This document shows, in pieces, positions 12,195-24,519 of a DNA stretch of 64,000 nucleotides. Under the pieces are notes generated by a model that did no database searches, had not been told where the DNA came from, and saw nothing but the letters and a program-made list of their open reading frames with translations. The first letter of the stretch is position 1. Every line of letters begins with the position of its first letter. Source of the DNA: Malania oleifera (lineage: Eukaryota; Streptophyta; Magnoliopsida; Santalales; Ximeniaceae); the NCBI RefSeq assembly GCF_029873635.1, contig NC_080423.1, positions 92,363,191 to 92,427,190 of the forward strand. The letters run 5' to 3'. Both the position numbers and the translations under genes were made by a program.

Positions 12195-13804
12195 GGCATA
12201 TTTTCTGTTGCAGTGACAATTGGGCGGTCACAGATGGACAGCTGATTAGCTGTGAAGTTCCATCATTCCTTATAATGGATCAAAGCTTATGCTTTGGTCT
12301 TTGTCTCTTTCAGACAAATCTTTTCTGCCATAATTAATTGCTATAGGGATAATTTGTTTTTCAAGTTTTATCCAAGTGAGTTATTTAGACTTAGAATGTA
12401 TGGATTAGTTGTAGGATCTGTGCCAAACCCTAAGAAAGGTGCATTTTATTGAGTCAAAAGTTTTCTTCTCTAAGCTTATTTGGCTCCTTGATCATGTTAG
12501 TTGGTACTGTAAGGCATTGCTTATTCTATTCGAGAGTTTTCATTTATCAAGTCAATGGCGAGACTTTGTATAAAGTGATTTGCGTTTGGTAAACTGCAAC
12601 AGCATAACAACAGCAGACAGCAAAAACATGCTACCGTGAAAACCATGCCAAACAACCTTTCTGGGCTTTCACAACGCTTTTGCACAGGCAGTCGAAGCTC
12701 CCCATCCTGGGCTTTTTATGTTTTGTTTTATTCTGTTTTATTTTTGTTTTTTGTTTCTATTTTTTTTAATGTGCTCACTGCCTTATGCTTGTAGTTGAAT
12801 GTACTTGAGTAAATTAACAAAATCTACAATTATATGCCTGTCTTTCCAGTGTAGACATGTTAATTATGTATCATCAGTATTCATTTATTATGTTTTGGTT
12901 ACTTTTAAAAAGTGAGGTATGGAAGTAGTTTCTAGCACACTTGGCATGTGACCGTGAGTACAAAACACGGGACCTTAAGGTGTAGAAAGGTATAGACTTG
13001 GAAGGAATATCCTATGTTTGGATAGGTCTTAAATTTGATGTTATATTGAATTTGAATGAAATATTATATAAAATTATGTTAAAATTTATCCAAATGCAGA
13101 TATGCTTTCAAAAATACAATGATTCAATCTACTTACAAATTTGGCATGGAGGAATTCCTATCCCTACTAGTCTTTCTCCACCAGCACTTCCTTGAGAGGA
13201 AGTTAAATCTTTGAATAGTCGAGCTCGAGCTCGAATCCTATTGAGTATTAGGAGAAAATATTGCACGTACCTGATGTATTGATGAAGATGTTAATTAATA
13301 CATCTAGTGTATTGGTTAGTTTGTTGATTGGTACAGGATCAATCAATATTATTTCAACATTATTTCCATAGTATGCCTGCAGGACCCATTAGAGTGTAAG
13401 CATATAAATTATGTCTTGTGATGATTATTTTAGGCTCGCAATCAGTTAATTTAGTAGAGTGTAAGTAGGAGTATAAGAGTGCAAAACTTGGATCTCTACA
13501 AGAAAGATTCGGAAGGAAGAATTCTCCCTCCTGAGATTTGAAATTCATTTTTAGGCATGGAGGGATTTCCTCGAAGCCTTTTTTCCTTGAGCAGTCCCAT
13601 GAGATGTTTGACCCATCGTGTCCAATGAAAGGGAAAATGTAGGGTAAAAGAAAGAAGAAATCCTAGGGATTTGCCAAAGAAGAGGGTCTAAATATTTCAG
13701 TTTGTGAAAAAAAACAATGAGATATTATATTGATTGAACACCACCGCCATAAAAGTACAGAAGCAGAATGAAAAATCAAACTAATGGAATGAGAATATCC
13801 ATCG
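12195..13804. other. TFIIS 3' UTR and convergent intergenic region
   Basis: The TFIIS 3' UTR starts at 12195 and the coiled-coil gene on the other strand ends at 13805, so the two genes converge. Coding potential is low and no RNA gene was seen. Confidence 0.55.
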
Positions 13805-14656
13805 TCATTTCTGTGCCATAACTTCCGAACATTCTGAATTCGAGTTCTGCAATGAGTTCTCATCCACAGATTCCTCTTCACATTCGCAGTCCCCTCTTAC
13901 CTCCTGAATCAAAATTTTAAAAAATTAATTGAAAAAACTATCTCCTTCAATCATTTGCGAGCGTTTAAATTTCAACATCGGAAATTTGGTAGGGGAACAG
14001 GGGAAGTGAGTGAAGAAATGAATATAAAAGATGTGCACTTGCCTGCGATCGTGCTTCCTCAGTCTTCTTTTCCCCTTGCTTTTCTCTCAACGATCGAATC
14101 GGAGAGATCTCCTTCAGAAATGCAAGAGAAAAAAAAAAAAACGAAGTGAAAAAAAAAAATCAATCAATCAACTAGACAAATAAAAATTTTAATCAGTTGA
14201 TATATCCCTCGTATCTCTCTCGCGCATTACCATGGGGGAAGATTTGAGCTGCTTCAATCTGTACAATCGATCGACCTCCATCTCAAGCTCCTTCTGCATT
14301 TCCCCTCTCCTTTCGAGCTCCCTGATCTGCATCTCCAACACCAGATCCCTCTCTCTCAGCACCTTCTCCGTCCTCTCCCAGTCCAATCTCAACAGTTCGA
14401 TCTTCTTCCGCATCGCGCTCAGCTCCTCCGCCAGCGACGGTTCGAAAGCTTCAATCTTCACTGGAGTTCCGACGATCGGTCGATTCTCCTTGTTCGAGTC
14501 CCCGACCGTCACCGTCTCCGCCCATTCCGGCTTCCGCTTGGCCTTCCCGGCATCTACCGTCTGATTGACTGGGATGTTCTTAGGTTGCAATGGTTTCCGG
14601 CCGGACTTTGGCCTGAGCTTGACATCGCCGGCGATCGGAGACTGAGCTGCTGGCAT
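13805..14656 (-). CDS. Plant coiled-coil protein of unknown function
   Basis: Three exons read on the minus strand: 14656-14231 (142 codons), 14111-14043 (23 codons) and 13903-13805 (32 codons plus TGA), giving 197 residues. The first intron is GT-AG. The second starts CAG|GCAAGT, so it is a GC-AG intron with the strong flanking consensus typical of that class. Residues 1-72 are basic and proline-rich (KPLQPKN at 21-27, KENRP at 56-60). Residues 74-137 form a long Glu/Arg/Leu coiled coil (SLAEELSAMRKKIELL onward). A conserved-looking EISPIRSLREK follows, and the tail (Gly/Glu/Ser/Asn) is acidic. All three exons join in phase, which supports the model. The architecture resembles small plant-specific coiled-coil proteins I remember but cannot name. 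No catalytic motif, signal peptide or membrane segment is seen. Confidence 0.82.
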
Positions 14657-16469
14657 TCCTAGGGTTTTGTGCTGTGGATGGTTTTGAAATTGAATTGGGG
14701 AGGAGCGGCAACGGCTACAATTTATGGAAGCGGGCTTAGATCTTAGCTGCTTCCCAGTAATCTCATTATTATTATTTCATCTTAAATGTTTAATAAATAA
14801 ATGAAACTGAAAGCAATTAATTTTATTGTTGATGAAAGCAGTTTAATTTATTGTACAAATTATTTGGCTTAATGTGAAAAAGAAAATAAAAAAATCAATA
14901 TTTGGTAAAAAAAATTATTAGAATAAATTTATCATTATAAAGAATGTAAAATGTGTGGGTAAAGTTGTAAATTTTGAAATAAAAAATAATGATATAAAAA
15001 GTTTTGCTTTTAAAAGTTTTTAAAGAAAGTTAGGAGGTAGGTTCTTCAAAGTGAAAAAATTCTTTACTTAATTTGTTATATTTAATTTTTAGGTTTTTAA
15101 AAGGAATATTCATAAAAAAAAAGGGGGGACTGAACTCACCTTTAAGTATATTTTAACATCTTTTTAAATATCTCTAATACTATAAAGAGAATTCTCCCTT
15201 TGGTGCCATCTTTTAAAAATACCAAATTTATCTTTATAACTGCTCATAATTATTTCAAAATACTCGTACAATTATGTACAATTATTTCAAAATGTCTTTA
15301 TAATATTTAATTTTTATAATTTTTAAATTTTTTTTAAAAAATATAAAGTCGTGAGCGCGTACATAGTGCGTGCCCATGACTAGTATTATTGATAAAATGT
15401 CTTTTATAACTAGAAAACATTAGATATTTTTGTTAAAAATATTATAAAATATAGTAAGGTTGGGGCATAAGAAAATCAACTAGAACCCAAGAAGGAAAAA
15501 AAAAGAAAAAAAACCCAAACCTTGAACTAATCAATTTTTTAAGTGATTCGTTCAATTTGATTTTTGAAATTATAAAATTGAAAACATTTGATTCAGTTTT
15601 TGACTTCGAGTTATAAGGAGTTGTGAGAACTAAATCAAACCAAGTATATAAAACTATTTAAAGGTGTAAAAGGTAAAAATCTTAAAAATTGACCAGCTCC
15701 TTAAAAAAAGGTTCTTCTACAAGCATTAAATTAATACAAAAAATACATATATTATTTGAATTTTTGGAATTTTATTAATGGCCTTCATAGGAACCACCAC
15801 AAATAAATTACCCTTACTAAACTCACCGGATGAATTAAATCCCGATCTTTTAGATGATAAATCCAACACGAAATATATTATTTGTTGTTTAAAAAATTAG
15901 TAGAGAGAATACCTCATCATTCATTTAATTCTTATAGGATTTTGAATTCATTTAAGTCTTTATAAATATAGAATTATATTAAATTTATTTTTCATTAATA
16001 GTGGTTGGAATTATGTCACTAATCATGAGTCTGAAAGAAAAAAAGAATTTACATGTCTTGCTAATATTAAATATGTTTTATATTCATAATAATTTATTTT
16101 TAATAAGTATAGAATTTAGAAAATAAAGAGTGGAGGGAGAGACTTCCGGTATAGATTTAATTTTTTATGAAATGAGTACACCTAGGCATGAGGTGCTGAT
16201 GTGGATTCATCTGAGCTGCGGAAATAAATTGGGGCCCATACAATAAATAAAACATTGAACGCATCTGCATTCCAGCGGAAAGTGGGTGCCATCTGGCATT
16301 GCCATTAATCGTTTTCTGGGGAGCGTTTTGCTTCGCACGTGGTTCTGAGCCTTTCATACGCAAAAGTCAAAAACCAATCACATCTGACGCGTCTCAACAG
16401 GTTGGTCTCGCTCCTTTGGAGTCTCGGATCTTAACTTTATAAACTTAAAACAGAATAACACTTCAGCGT
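14657..16469. other. AT-rich intergenic region
   Basis: The first ~100 bp are GC-richer and probably hold the promoter and leader of the minus-strand coiled-coil gene. The rest is AT-rich with homopolymer runs. I found no exon or transposon terminus. The short ORF at 16157-16363 (minus) has no family resemblance. Confidence 0.5.
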
Positions 16470-16543
16470 GGCCTATTAGCTCAGTTGGTTAGAGCGTCGT
16501 GCTAATAACGCGAAGGTCGCAGGTTCGAGACCTGCATGGGCCA
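16470..16543 (+). tRNA. tRNA-Ile (anticodon AAU)
   Basis: 74 nt fold as a full cloverleaf. The acceptor stem GGCCTAT pairs with ATGGGCC, with discriminator A at 16543. The D stem is GCTC/GAGC. The anticodon stem TCGTG/CGCGA encloses the loop CTAATAA with anticodon AAT at 16504-16506. The T arm contains GGTTCGAGACC. Internal A and B boxes are intact and there is no intron. The CCA is added after transcription. Confidence 0.97.
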
Positions 16544-16556
16544 AATCATCAATATA

Positions 16557-16561
16557 TTTTT
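16557..16561 (+). terminator. Pol III T-run terminator of tRNA-Ile
   Basis: Five T residues, 13 bases after the tRNA 3' end, in the usual position for RNA polymerase III termination. Confidence 0.75.
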
Positions 16562-17222
16562 GTGCGTATTTTTCAGTTTGTTGTGCAAACAGATTTATGA
16601 GAGATAAAACGGTCGCCTTCCTGGAGAGGGAAGACTATATTCTCACTTTCTTCAACAAAATATTTTTTTTTGTGGAATAATATTTTTAATAAATTTATTT
16701 TTAGAATGAGCATACATGTTTGATAGGAATATTTTTGTTCCATTTACAGTATATACATCTATACATCATGTTTAGTAGGGTAAAAATGAAATAAAAATTG
16801 AGAGCATGACAAAATCAAATTAAAAATTCAATTCCACTCTACTCGAATTTATTCCTTTCTTTTGTATCAAACCTCTAGTAAAATCATTAGCAACATACAC
16901 ACGATTCATATGTCAGTATTTAATTAAACATAACAGTACGAACAAATATTTTAATAAGTATATTCATACGAAAAATAATTATATTTTCAATTATTAAAAA
17001 AGAAACAAAGGAGACAATTTTTTTTTTTTTTGATAACTTGGTAACTTTAGCCACTGTTGTGCTATTTTAGATACTATGGTGAGACAGCAAACCCAAGAGA
17101 TGAAAGGCGTACACTCATTGATATATATATATCTGATAGTTCTATAGTGTAATATTTTAAGGGAAAATCAAACTCATGACGTAGGGATTACAAAAGTTAC
17201 AAATCCTACTTACCACTTAAGC
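16562..17222. other. Intergenic DNA, no gene recognised
   Basis: AT-rich, with an interrupted T-run near 17020 and a short TA run near 17121. The last nine bases (17214-17222, CACTTAAGC) are the probable left target duplication of the Mutator-like element. Confidence 0.45.
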
Positions 17223-17668
17223 GAGAAATTAGAAAAAGAACCGGCCCATCCACATTGTAGCTGTGCCTAGCCTTTCAATTTTTGACACGTGGTATGTGGG
17301 GCCCACGTCTCCTGCTGGAAACATTAATGTTCTTGGTACGTTAACGCTGGTTGTTGCTGCTCTGCCTCTATTCTTCGCTTGAGATCTAGAACATGTGCTG
17401 CAATATCCCGCCACCCGTCCCGCCGCCGACCACCAAGGTCGAGAAGTACGGGGCGATCTCCTTCCTCACATCTTCATGTGAAATCGTTGCTTCACCCACC
17501 GCCAGTGCAAGCAAGGACCACGATGCCGGCGAATCTGTGAAAAATGAAAATGGTAACTTTTTGTTTGAAAAATGAAAATGGAAATGAAAAAAAATTAAGA
17601 AGATGGAGGGGTTGCAGTCCTAGGTCTCACAGGCTCACAGCACAAGGTCACCAGCATTGGTGAGTACG
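17223..17668 (+). repeat. Left terminal inverted repeat of the Mutator-like element
   Basis: It starts GAGAAATTAG and pairs with 18351-18788. Short ORFs in it (17229-17414, 17393-17575) are not kept open in the partner arm and are not treated as genes. Confidence 0.75.
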
Positions 17669-17861
17669 TAGCCTCAGGCTTATTCATGCCAGGATGCATG
17701 CACAGGCATTGATGCTGGCGGTGCTCTTGGGGGCCGCCGCCTACGATTACTACGATCAGCGTGCCGGCGGTGATAAGACTGACGCTAACGTTATTTCTCC
17801 ATTGCCTGCTCATCATATCATCTTTTGTTGGGTTGTTCCATATATGTTGGGAAAGGGACAT

Positions 17862-18330
17862 GATGGTCAGTTATTAAGTGTGAGGGAAAGTCTTTCAATT
17901 TGTACAAACCTAAAGAAGGTTGTATATTCAAGAGGTATATCCATGTAGACTTCCTTTTCTAGATCGTCATGAAGAAATGCTTTCTTTACATTCAATTGAT
18001 GTAAAGGCTGGTCAAGTTAGCAACAAGAGATAGTAGAACCCTAACTGTATTCAATTTTGCTACATGTGAAAATGTTTCTCAATAATCTATTCCATACGTT
18101 TGGGTGTATCCCTTTGCCATTAATCTCGCCTTGTATCTCTCTATAGATCCATATATCTTGTATTTTACAGAGAACACCCACCTGCATCCAACGGTTCTCT
18201 TTCCCATGTTTGATTCTTTAACATGTTTATTTTGTTGAATGCATCGGCGATTAGACGAATTCAAGACAAAATTCAATCGAAGCAACACATACACATTAAT
18301 TGAGACGACTTCCATGTTAAACAGAAGTAA
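17862..18330 (-). mobile_element. Copia reverse transcriptase fragment (fossil)
   Basis: The minus strand encodes the start of a Copia reverse transcriptase (CRWVFSVKYK ... RLMAKGYTQ), enclosed between the inverted arms. It is a broken fragment without LTRs, either captured by or inserted into the Mutator-like element. Confidence 0.75.
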
Positions 18331-18350
18331 TTAATTGAAATGCAGGACTG

Positions 18351-18788
18351 CGTCCTCACCATTGCTGGTGAGCTTGTGCTATGAAACCAAGGACTGCAAC
18401 CCCTCCATCTTCTTAATTTCTTTTTCATTTCCATTCTCATTTTTCAAACGAAAAGTTATCATTTCCATTTTTCACAGATTCGCCGGCATCGTGGTCCTTA
18501 CTTGCATTGGTGGTGGGTGAAGCAACAATTTCACACGACGATGTGAGGAAGGAGATCTTCCCGTGCTTCTCTACCTCGATGGTTGGCGGCGGGACGGGTG
18601 GTGGGACATTGCATCACATGTTCTGGATCTCAGGCGAAGAACAGAGGAAGAGCAGTAGGAACCAGCGTTAACGTACCAACAACGTTAACGTTTCCAGTAG
18701 GAGACCTGGGCTCCACATGCCACGTGTCAAAAATTGAAAGGCTAGGCTCAGCTACAACATGGAGGGCCAATTCCTCTTATAATTTCAC
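18351..18788 (-). repeat. Right terminal inverted repeat of the Mutator-like element
   Basis: The reverse complement starts GTGAAATTAT and follows the left arm almost to its inner end, with a short indel around the CTCACAG tract. Confidence 0.75.
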
Positions 18789-18860
18789 CACTTAGACAAC
18801 AAACGCGACCACGTTACAAATTTATGACCACTACAAATGTATTTACATGCAAGTAGCAAG

Positions 18861-19934
18861 TGTAACGTCCCAAAAAATAATACGCATAAAAGTATAAAAT
18901 ATTAATAATAATAATATTATTAGTATTATTATTATATTAATAATTAATTAATTAATTATTGTAGGTGATTAATTAAATAAGCTAATAAAATAAATAGTAT
19001 ATCCATGAGATGATAGGATATATATATAACAAAAACATGAAAGTATGATATTTATAAAATAATGTTATAATATTAGATATTTATGTTGAATCTTCCAGTT
19101 CAAGGCCCCCTCTCTGTCTCACGTCCTCTCTCAATTCTCTCTCTCTCTCTAACCCTCACTCTCTCTTTCTTCAATTTTTTTCCATCCATAAGCCGAATTG
19201 AAAAACGAACACCACTATGGGGTCTTAGCGACAATCCTTAACAAGTTAATCGGAGTGAATCGTCATTTGGGGATCTTAGACATCACTCTAAGGTTAAAGT
19301 AAGAGGAGTATATTATGTCAATTTTTTTATTTTTTATTTTGAACCAATTAAACTCAAATATATTATACGTATACACTGTATTTGAATTTCTGTATGATTT
19401 GGGCGTATGAAATGGTAGTTTTGAGTGTTATGCGTATTTGAGAATAACTAGGTAGAGTGGTTTGAGTGCCTCCATTTTAAGGAAATTGCATGTTTAAATT
19501 AAATAGAATTTAGGAAATGATCGGACTAGATTTTAGAAATACGCACCTTTTTCCCAACGAATTATTTAGTGAAAATTTAATGTATAACCGTGTGGTATGA
19601 GATTAATTAACAATTAATTATAAATGAATTCATGGAATTGTTATGGCATGATATTGCGAGTATGTGTCGTAATATTAATTTGTGGATATGATGTGATACT
19701 GTGAAATTATGAAACAACGGGTTGGGTATGATTACGTGGATATGATAGTTTATTTATGTCAAATACGAAATGATATATTGTTATATTGAGTTGAGAATTT
19801 TTGAGGAATTATGAAGTGATTAATGATGTAAATGGAAGGAGAAGGCATGTGTGGCATATATACTAGCCTGTATAACATTTAACTAGCATGTGTGGTATAT
19901 ATCTAGCCCGTGTGGCATATTACTAGCCTGTGTG
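18861..19934 (+). mobile_element. Partial solo-LTR-like element (TGTAACG family)
   Basis: It begins TGTAACGTCCC and shares the layout of the elements at 22114, 24307 and 52777: an AT-rich head, a TCTCTC tract, and a block reading GAATTGAAAAACGAACACCA. It ends in a short tandem array of a ~22-bp unit containing TGTGTGGCATAT (about 19846-19934). It is incomplete. The family is probably a long-LTR Ty3/gypsy chromovirus (Tekay/Del-like) or a derivative, but no coding region is present to prove that. Confidence 0.6.
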
Positions 19935-22199
19935 GCAATCAACATGTCATCCACATATAGCATAAGGATCACATATACACCACTGTAACCTGGCTTTCAA
20001 CACATTCAACTTATCAGTACTATTAGAAGCAATCAACATGTCATCCACATATAGCATAAAGATCACATATACACCACTGTTAAGCAATCTGAAGTAAACA
20101 CAATTGTCATAACTGCTTATAACATACCCAATCCTCAACATATAAGAATCAAACCTCTTATACCATTGCCTAGGGGATTGCTTTAAACCATAAAGAGACC
20201 TATTCAACTTACATACCAGGTGTTCTTTACCTGGTCCCACAAACCCCTCTGATTGCTCCATAAAGATATCTTTCTCCAACTCACCACGAAGGAAAGCTGT
20301 CTTTACATCCATCTGTCCCAGATTTAAATCATGCATAGCAACCAATGCTAACAAGGATCTAGTAGAAGCATGCTTAACAATAGGAGAAAAGATTTCATTA
20401 TAATCTATACCTTCTTCCTGTTTGTATCCTTTTATTACTAACCTGGCCTTATATTTTATCCCTTCTGATTTTGAAGTAGGTTATTTCTTTCTGAAAACCC
20501 ACTTATAACCAATCAACTTCCTGTCCTTGGGCTTCTGAATCAACACCCAAGTGTTATTCTTATGAAGAGACTCTATCTCCTCAACTATGGCTCCAAGCCA
20601 ACTATCTCGTTCAGAACTCTGAACTGCTTCCTAAAAATCAGAAGGATCTACACTACTAGTAATCAGAGAAAATGCAACTAAGTCCTCAAACCCATACCTA
20701 ACCGAAGCCTTAACATTCCTCCTTTCTTTGTCGGTGGTTAGCCCTATAGGCTCATGTTTATCACTTGTCTGAGAAATTTCCTGAGGAATTGTAGCATGTC
20801 TCACTATATCTTGTGCAACAGAATCAACAACAGTAGTATGAGTATTACCCATACTTGATTTCTGGATACTGTTTAGCTCTATCGGAATAGGTACTCCCGC
20901 TGAATCAGACTCCACATTCTTATCAGCATTCTCCTTTAACATGACTTCCTCAAGAAGACCACATCCCTGCTAATGACCACCTTCCGTGCCATAGGGTCCC
21001 ACAACCGGTATCCCTTCACTCCTTCTCGGAAACCAAGAAATACGCACTGTTTGGACTTAGAGTCCAACTTTGATCTTTTCTGTTCCTGCACATGCACATA
21101 CGATGGACAACCAAATATTCTCAACACAGAGTAATCTACTAGCTTACTTGTCCATACCTCCTCATGAATCTTTACGTCAATAGCTGCAGAAGGAGACCTG
21201 TTTACCAGGTAGCATGCCATACTCATTACTTTTGCCCAGAATGACTTAGGCAGATTAGCCTGAATCCTCATACATCTTGCCCTCTCTAGTAATGTTATGT
21301 TCATCCTTTCAGCCACCCCATTCTGTTGTGGCCCATATGGAACTATATGATGCCTAGTGATCCCCTCTTTCTTACAGAAGTCAATTAACTGACTGTTTTT
21401 GTATTCCAATCCATTGTCAGATCTCAGAAACTTCACCTGTTTCCCTGTTTGTTTCTCTACCTAAGTTTTCCATTTCCTGAACTTACTAAATACCTCACTC
21501 CTGTGCTTCATAAAATACACCTAGACTTTCCTAGAAAAGTCATCAATAAATGAGACAAAATAAATAGCACCACTGTGAGACTGTACCTATACTAGACCCT
21601 ATACATCTGAATGAATGTACTCCAGCACCTCCTTGCTCATACATTTTCCTATTCTAAAACTCACCCTGTGCTATTTACCAAACAAGCAGTATTTACAGAA
21701 CTTAAGCTTATAACAAGAATTACCTCCCAGTAAGTTCCACCTGTGTAGCTTCTGCAAACCACGCTCACTCATGCGACCCATCCTCATATGCCATAGAGTA
21801 GTATCATCTATATTTGTATCTGAAGAGGTTCTAGCTGTAGCTCCACCTGTCACTGTGCTACCCGCCAGAGTGTACAAATTGTTCCTCAAATGACCATTCA
21901 TTACTACCAATGAACCTCTAGCCACTTTCAACACACCATCCTTAACTGAAAAAGAGAAACCATTACTATCCAAAGAGCCTAAAGAAATCAGATTCTTTTT
22001 TAGATTTGGAACTTGCCTCACATCCCTGATGGTTCTAACCACACCATCAACATCCTGATTCTGACCGTTCCAATACCAAGAATACCACAGGAAGCATTAT
22101 TACCCATCAACACTGTAATGACTCGAAGAATAATAGTATTTAAATAATGATTAAGAAGGTGGAAAATGGAAACAAGAAGAGAAGGAGGCAGTAGGCCAC

Positions 22200-22333
22200 G
22201 TCGACGAGGTAATGCCGAGAGAGGTTCTGGGCAGTCTGAATTTCATCGACGAGAGTGGGTTTTGTCGACGAAATTATTAAAGGACTCGTCGACAAGATGA
22301 CGTGGCTCGTCGACGAATCCAGCCCTATAAATA
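22200..22333 (+). promoter_or_regulatory. GTCGACGA repeats and TATA box in the nested LTR
   Basis: Five copies of GTCGACGA or close variants (22200, 22245, 22264, 22288, 22309) end ten bases before TATAAATA (22326-22333). The layout is that of repeated promoter elements in an LTR U3 region; binding by any factor is inference. Confidence 0.5.
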
Positions 22334-22924
22334 GTGAAAAACTCGAATTTTTTTATGGAAATTCACGTAGATTCCTCTTTTTTTCTCTCCTATTCGGTTC
22401 CCTCTCCTTCTCTCTTTGATTTCAGGCTGAATTTTCACTAGTTCAACGATCTGAAGCCACCACAACGCTCCTGGGAAAGTTCTCTACAAATCTGCCGGAG
22501 CGGATCGTTGGTGGGGCTGAGTTGGAAACCATCCCAAATCCAGGGTAAGACTTTCTACTCAGTATTTGGTTATTTGGCAGTTGTAGAAAATGTTATACGC
22601 GTAGAAATACTGAACTTTAGTTATGGGGAATATTATTTTTAGGGTGTTGAGTAGGGAACCCTACGGGTGCAGGACAGATTTTCTTAGGGGCTTTTCAAGA
22701 ATCAGGTAAGGGGATGAACTAAGCTAGTATTTTATGAAAAATATGTATATTGTTATAGCATTTGATTTCAAGAAAATAAATATATTTATATATTATTTAT
22801 ATTTGGGAAAATGCTGTTGAAAGTGATGATATGTTAAATATACGAAAAACCTGTTTAGTGTGGCATGAGTAGAAATTAATATGAAATACTGTTTCTGGGG
22901 ATGTGTTAATGATACGAATTTTTA

Positions 22925-23155
22925 TAATGGAAAACCGGCGTACGGGCCGAGATTTTGATATGATTTGCGGGTGTATGGGCCAAGCTATGTATATGATTTG
23001 CCGGCGTACGGGCCAAGCTATGGAAATGATTTGCCAACGTATGGGCTGAGCTATATATATGATTTTCCAGCATACGGGCCGAGTTATGGATGTGATTTGC
23101 CAGCGTACGGGCTGAGCTATGAATATGATTTGCCAGCGTACGGGCCGATGATTTT
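22925..23155. repeat. ~40-bp minisatellite in the nested LTR
   Basis: About six units with the core GGCGTACGGGCCGAGCTATG followed by an ATGATTTGCC spacer. ORFs on both strands here are repeat translations. Confidence 0.9.
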
Positions 23156-24306
23156 CATGATATACGTATATATGCAAAATGATATGATTGATTTGAAAAT
23201 TAATTATATGAAATATCCATGTATCACGGTTTCAATATATGTTATATGGTATCAGAACTAGGTTGGCTTGGTCTAGGCTAGCACTTACACGGTACCATTG
23301 CTATGTGTCCATGGTCATCATGATCAAGATATTTGTGTTAACGCCGCTGTACGGAATGGTGTGAGATTGGATGGTCGATGTGGTTTTTAAGAAGTGTGTG
23401 AGCACCCCTGGTGTACGGACCAGGTCAGGCAAACGCATCAGACTTATAAATTATACTTTTGACTTGGGAGTGATCGGCTAACCATTGTCAGATCCCGCCT
23501 TTGGGCCACACAACCCAGTCATGTGAGGGTAATACATGACAACAACTAGCTAACCTACCAGGAATGTTTTATTATTATTATTATATGAGATGAAATATGT
23601 TTATGAAAATGCAGTATGTTCTGCCATGTTTTGATGATATATATATGTTTTCCCAAATTTGACATAACAGTTATTGAATATGTTCCATATGATATATGTA
23701 TAACATGGAATACTCAAGTTGCCACACACTGGTATTAGTTTATTTCCCTTACTGAGAGGTGTCTCACCCCAAAATTTTATAAACTTTTCAGGAGCCCTAG
23801 ATAAGAGAGCGGGAAAAGCCCCGCTGATCTAGTGCTGTTTGTCTGCCCTCTTTGAAGGGTAAATTTTAGTAGGGATAGTTGGATTTTGTGGGAAGTGTCC
23901 CTAGACCTTGTTTTTGGGATGTATATACTGAAATACAGTGATTGTAGTACCTCTGGTATTGTGATGTATGGTATAATGAGATGTATATGATTGTATGTTT
24001 CCTGCTGCTTAGGCTTCTGCTATATGTTCTGATATATCCTTGGTACCCACGAGTCCAGGTGGGCTATGATCTACCGAGCTTTGTGATATTGTATTTATTG
24101 TATTAAAAAAATGTGAAAATTAAGCAGGTCGTCAAAAACACCGTCCCTCCAAAGATTTGTTCATAGGAGTCAAACCAGTCCCTGTATGGACACATATGAT
24201 ATGAGCACGCCGAATCCAAAGTCCAGGTATCAGCTAAGTAACTAGAACCTGTATTAACAACCAAAATATTCCCATCAAAAACTAATGAACTACTCTCCAC
24301 CACAGT

Positions 24307-24484
24307 TGTAAAAACCCCAAAAATAGAGATATAAAAAAATTAGTGAATTGATTTCCAAAAAATAAAAAAAAAAATTAATTAATTAATTAATCGGATTTAA
24401 AAGAAAAAAAAAATAAAAAAATTAATTAAAATTTATTTTTATTTTTTTAATAAAATATATTATTATTAATATTAATTAAATATA

Positions 24485-24519
<35 letters not shown>

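Larger units (their letters stand above)
17223..18788. mobile_element. Mutator-like element with long terminal inverted repeats
   Basis: About 440-bp arms, 17223-17668 and 18351-18788, are reverse complements of each other with high similarity. Both contain GACACGTGG, GTTAACG and ACCCGTCCCGCCGCC. The flanks CACTTAAGC (17214-17222) and CACTTAGAC (18789-18797) are in direct orientation and match at seven of nine bases, which suggests an aged 9-bp target duplication as made by Mutator-like elements. No transposase is seen. The inside carries a GC-rich exon-like stretch (17669-17800) and a minus-strand Copia reverse transcriptase piece, so it is non-autonomous, perhaps of Pack-MULE type. The arms are GC-richer than their surroundings. 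Confidence 0.7.
22114..24136 (+). mobile_element. Solo-LTR-like element nested in Copia (1)
   Basis: 2023 bp from TGTAATGACTCG to a GGTCGTCAAA end. The direct repeat AACAC sits at 22109-22113 and 24137-24141, an exact 5-bp target duplication. No coding region is seen. Inside are a TATA box (22326-22333), a minisatellite (22925-23155) and the family block with CTTACTGAGAGGTGTCTCACCCC near 23749. It is most likely a solo LTR of the same long-LTR family as 24307 and 52777. Confidence 0.8.

Noticed and set aside
12998-13195. Possible MITE-like AT-rich palindromic block resembling 28800-28920
   Set aside because: Only loose similarity of AT-rich words (TTTGGAT, AAATTT); no clear inverted ends or target duplication.
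14232-14564. A 110-codon plus-strand ORF
   Set aside because: It is a Ser-rich shadow of the coiled-coil gene exon on the minus strand.
17393-17948. Plus-strand ORFs of 60 and 84 codons in the Mutator-like element
   Set aside because: The arm ORF is not kept open in the partner arm. The second shows an exon-like piece (AVLLGAAAYDYYDQ) but no identifiable family, so it is only mentioned as possible captured DNA.
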